A DNA stretch of 9,033 bases from NCBI GenBank assembly GCA_003456095.1, contig DMPF01000108.1:1-9033 (forward strand), read 5' to 3'. Made by a program: the position numbers and the translations under genes. Positions 6,216 to 9,033 of this stretch are shown here, piece after piece (position 1 is the first letter of the stretch; every line of letters begins with the position of its first letter). Below the pieces are notes generated by a model. That model was given only the letters and a program-made list of their open reading frames with translations, did no database searches and had not been told where the DNA came from. This stretch comes from Bacillota bacterium. Lineage in GTDB: Bacteria > Bacillota > Dethiobacteria > DTU022 > UBA8154.

Positions 6216-8340
6216 TTTTGTTTCTCTCCCTCTCTAGACCGGCGCGCAGCTCTTTTTCCGGGTATTCAATACGCTGGTGGAACAATCCCGAAAGGATACG
6301 GACAAAGGTATCGCCGATCCGATCGAGGTCTTTCAGCGTCAATGGCGCCTCATCGAGCTGGCCGTCATTTAATTTTTCCTTAATGACACGCCGGATCATC
6401 CCTTCTATCCTGCCGGCAGCCGGATGGGCGAGGGAGCGCACAGCCGCCTCCACCGCGTCGGCCAGCATGATAATTGCCGCTTCCTTTGTTTGGGGCAGCG
6501 GTCCCTCATAGCGAAACTCGTCTTCACCCGGCGCTTGCATGTTTTTCCCCTTGTTTTCACTCTGCTCCACCGCCTTCTGGTAGAAAAATGAGATTAAACT
6601 ATTGCCGTGATGTTGCGCGATAATTTCTTTAACGGGCAGAGGCAGTTTTTCCTCTTGGGCCAGTTCCAGGCCGTCTTTTACATGGGAGCGGATAATGAGG
6701 GCACTGAGATTGGGCGAAATATTGTTGTGGGGGTTATCTCCGCCGAACTGGTTCTCCACAAAAAAATGTGGCCGGCGCACCTTACCGATATCGTGATAAA
6801 AAGCGGCAACGCGGGAAAGAAGGGGATCGGCACCAACGACTTCGGCAGCCCCTTCTGCCAGATTACCCACAAGAATGCTATGATGGTAAGTGCCCGGTGT
6901 CTCCATAAGCAGCTTCCGCAGCAGGGGACGACCAGGGTCGGCCAACTCCAGCAGGGTAACGGCCGTAGTAAGACCAAAGGCGCTCTCCAGGAAAGGCAGC
7001 AGTCCGATCGCCATCACGGCGGAAAAGAGGCCGCTGCCGATACCGGCAATAAGAGCGATGCCGAACTCACGCAGGTAATCATACTCGAAGCGAAATCCCC
7101 GGTCCAACATAAAAATGGCGATGATAGCCAGCATATTCATGGCGGCAACAAATAATCCAGCCCTGGCAAGGTCGGAGCGCTGCTTCAGCCGCGAAACAGC
7201 ATAAATGGCTGCCAGCCCGCCCAGCACGGTTACCAGGAAAAACCTCATCTCCCCGTCAACTAAAAGGCCGAGGGAAAGTGCCAGCACAATGTTGAAAAGG
7301 ACTGCCAGACGGGAATCGAAAAAAACCGTTATCAGTATGGCACCCATGGCTACCGGAATGAGATATCCGGAAAAATAACGGGCCGCCAGCCCCAAGAGCA
7401 GCGTAAGTATGACAACAAGGCCCAAAAGGGAAATATAGGTAGCATTTTCGTAAATTTCCTGGTTAAAAAGATAAATATAATAGATGACGACAAAAAAAAC
7501 AAGGATTAAGATCAGTAAAAGGCCAAAATAACCGCTGATATGGAACGGGGAGGCGAGCAAGCCCAAGGATTCAAGCTGGGCAATATGCTTATCTGTAACC
7601 CTTTCTCCCTCCTGAATAATCAGGGAATTTTTCAAGATGCGCACCGGTTCCACAGCCTGCTCGGCCGCCCTCCGACCGGCCTCTGTCGCCGCCTCATTGT
7701 AGATCATATTGGCCTGAATTAAGGGGATAAACAGCCTTTCCATGCCGAGCCTGATTTCCGGGCTGAAGGGCAGCAGGTTGATCTCTTGCCTGAGCTGCCT
7801 TACTGCTGCCTGCTCACCGTCTTCTTTAATGCCCTGGATCATGATTTCATGGAAAAACCGTTCCACACGACGCTGAAGGTCGTTTAAATTTTCATCGCTC
7901 TGCAGCAACAGGGCCCGCAATGAATCGTCTTGGATCTCCACCGCCAAATTTTGTTTTAACTGGGCCAACTTCTCTTCCTCTTCGTCCAGGCCCCGCGCCA
8001 GCACTACCTCCCGAAAAAAAGAGCGGATTGCTTCCCTGCCTTCTTCCATCATAGCGGGTATATGATCATATACATGCGGCACCGCCCTGGCCGCCTCTTT
8101 TTTTAACCTGCTGGTGGAATAAGAATCAATGGCCTCGCGCGGCGCATAAACGGTCTGGGGGCTGGGCATTCCCAATTCCATCGCTACATCCGGCGGCAAC
8201 ATGGTAAAAAATAGGAGCAGGTAAACAGCAATAAAAATTCCCGCCACAAAAAGCAATCGACGGATCATATTATTGCCTGTAAACAAAAATAAACGGTGCA
8301 GGTAGTATTTATAATTTTTTTTACTGTCTTTTTTTGTCAT
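6166..8340 (-). CDS. pgpH: 7TM-HD cyclic-di-AMP phosphodiesterase, PgpH/YqfF type
   Basis: Membrane phosphodiesterase that hydrolyses the second messenger c-di-AMP (activity known for Listeria PgpH). The 724-residue protein shows the family layout: one N-terminal membrane helix (about 27-47), an extracytoplasmic helical region (about 50-268), seven membrane helices (about 270-450) and a cytoplasmic HD domain (about 480-640). Metal-binding residues visible are H487 in TYHHSILVGNLAE, H516-D517 in FYHDIGK, H553 in RSHVKDG, H577/H578 in AQHHGN and D627 in MLADAVEAAVRS, so it should be active. The C-terminal tail (about 695-724) is basic and polar; its last 50 bp overlap ybeY. The ATG at 8340 has only a weak AGGA upstream; an internal ATG at 8268 (residue 25) is an alternative, similarly weak. 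It starts 22 bp after phoH, so it is co-transcribed. Confidence 0.96.
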   Translation of the reverse strand: MTKKDSKKNYKYYLHRLFLFTGNNMIRRLLFVAGIFIAVYLLLFFTMLPPDVAMELGMPSPQTVYAPREAIDSYSTSRLKKEAARAVPHVYDHIPAMMEEGREAIRSFFREVVLARGLDEEEEKLAQLKQNLAVEIQDDSLRALLLQSDENLNDLQRRVERFFHEIMIQGIKEDGEQAAVRQLRQEINLLPFSPEIRLGMERLFIPLIQANMIYNEAATEAGRRAAEQAVEPVRILKNSLIIQEGERVTDKHIAQLESLGLLASPFHISGYFGLLLILILVFFVVIYYIYLFNQEIYENATYISLLGLVVILTLLLGLAARYFSGYLIPVAMGAILITVFFDSRLAVLFNIVLALSLGLLVDGEMRFFLVTVLGGLAAIYAVSRLKQRSDLARAGLFVAAMNMLAIIAIFMLDRGFRFEYDYLREFGIALIAGIGSGLFSAVMAIGLLPFLESAFGLTTAVTLLELADPGRPLLRKLLMETPGTYHHSILVGNLAEGAAEVVGADPLLSRVAAFYHDIGKVRRPHFFVENQFGGDNPHNNISPNLSALIIRSHVKDGLELAQEEKLPLPVKEIIAQHHGNSLISFFYQKAVEQSENKGKNMQAPGEDEFRYEGPLPQTKEAAIIMLADAVEAAVRSLAHPAAGRIEGMIRRVIKEKLNDGQLDEAPLTLKDLDRIGDTFVRILSGLFHQRIEYPEKELRAGLERERNKNGSVGKQPTRSNFRSR

Positions 8341-8362
8341 ATATTCCTGCTTTTCCTTCTAC

Positions 8363-9033
8363 TCACGCATCCTGGTTCTGCTGCCTGTATTCCGCATAAG
8401 CCCTGACAATCTTCTGCACCAGGCTGTGGCGCACCACATCCTGATCGCTGAGCTGCACAAACTCGATCCCTTTGACATCCCGCAAAATATGCATAACTTC
8501 AATCAATCCGGAAAACTTGCCCGAAGGCAGGTCCACCTGGGTGATGTCACCTGTTATGGCAGCCCGTGAAGCAAAGCCCAGGCGGGTAAGAAACATCTTC
8601 ATCTGTTCGGAAGTGGTATTCTGGGCTTCATCCAGAATGATAAAGGAATCATCCAGCGTCCTGCCCCGCATATAAGCCAGGGGAGCTACCTCGATAATAC
8701 CCTTTTCCTTAAACTTTAAGAAATTCTCCACACCCATCAGATCATAAAGGGCATCGTAGAGAGGGCGCAGGTAAGGGTCCACCTTCTCATGGAGATCGCC
8801 GGGAAGAAACCCCAGCCGCTCTCCCGCCTCCACTGCCGGGCGGGTTAGAATAAGCCGCTGCACGATTTTGTTTTTCAGGGCATATACAGCCATGGCCATC
8901 GCCAAATAAGTTTTTCCTGTACCGGCGGGTCCGATGCCAAAAACAATATCATGCTGACGCAGTGCTTCCAGATAACGTTTCTGACCGGGCGTCTTGGGGC
9001 TGATTTTCTTGCCCCGCGCCGTTATAAATAAAA
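8363..9033 (-). CDS. phoH: PhoH-family ATPase, C-terminal part (5' end outside window)
   Basis: PhoH-like P-loop ATPase, usually cytoplasmic and often linked to RNA metabolism; the exact role is unsettled. The frame is open to the right edge, giving 222 residues of a protein usually about 310-330 long, so only the N-terminus is missing. An internal ATG at 8905 is not the start, because the family sequence continues upstream: [14 protein letters not shown], then the Walker A motif GPAGTGKT (8909-8932). Further on are [28 protein letters not shown] in sense, YDAL, the conserved [12 protein letters not shown], the Walker B segment FIILDEAQN (8618-8644), [13 protein letters not shown] and [11 protein letters not shown]. 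The C-terminal [17 protein letters not shown] is also typical. In many Firmicutes phoH sits directly before yqfF and ybeY, as here. Confidence 0.96.
   Translation of the reverse strand, partial: LFITARGKKISPKTPGQKRYLEALRQHDIVFGIGPAGTGKTYLAMAMAVYALKNKIVQRLILTRPAVEAGERLGFLPGDLHEKVDPYLRPLYDALYDLMGVENFLKFKEKGIIEVAPLAYMRGRTLDDSFIILDEAQNTTSEQMKMFLTRLGFASRAAITGDITQVDLPSGKFSGLIEVMHILRDVKGIEFVQLSDQDVVRHSLVQKIVRAYAEYRQQNQDA

Noticed and set aside
8472..8675. A 67-codon plus-strand open frame opposite phoH
   Set aside because: It is antisense to conserved PhoH sequence including the Walker B region and has no supporting signals.

Overview
The window is a compact, almost gap-free housekeeping cluster read from the minus strand (right to left), with one small gene on the plus strand. 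In transcription order it holds phoH (5' end outside the window), the 7TM-HD cyclic-di-AMP phosphodiesterase gene pgpH (yqfF), ybeY, a DUF881-domain membrane-anchored protein, cdd, era, recO, glyQ and glyS (3' end outside the window). This phoH / yqfF / ybeY / (dgkA) / cdd / era / recO / glyQS order is typical of Firmicutes. Moderate GC, good GGAGG-type ribosome binding sites, frequent GTG/TTG starts and split alpha/beta glycyl-tRNA synthetase genes fit a clostridial-type Firmicute. I cannot name the species from the window.

Right part (about 5770-9033): PhoH ATPase, PgpH and YbeY are packed with a 22-bp gap and then a 50-bp overlap. YbeY matures the 3' end of 16S rRNA and Era (further left) helps assemble the same part of the 30S subunit. 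PgpH degrades c-di-AMP at the membrane. Middle part (about 3980-5730): the place where dgkA (diacylglycerol/undecaprenol kinase) is usually found is taken by a 347-residue DUF881 protein with an unusual extra segment between its membrane anchor and the DUF881 domain. Cytidine deaminase follows. A 60-residue two-helix membrane protein is then encoded on the opposite strand, with its own sigma-A-like promoter. It diverges from era and ends 9 bp inside the 3' end of cdd. Left part (1-3980): era, recO, glyQ and glyS follow each other closely. glyQ and glyS overlap by 4 bp and are probably translationally coupled. There is no room for a T-box leader before glyQ.

Most of the window is ordinary and well understood. 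The parts that deserve attention are the DUF881 protein in the dgkA position, the counter-oriented small membrane protein and the inverted repeats in its promoter region. I found no rRNA or tRNA genes, CRISPR arrays, insertion sequences, phage genes or broken genes. No gene-free stretch exceeds 300 bp; the longest run without minus-strand coding is 3981-4242, which holds the plus-strand gene. No convincing new multi-gene system is visible.
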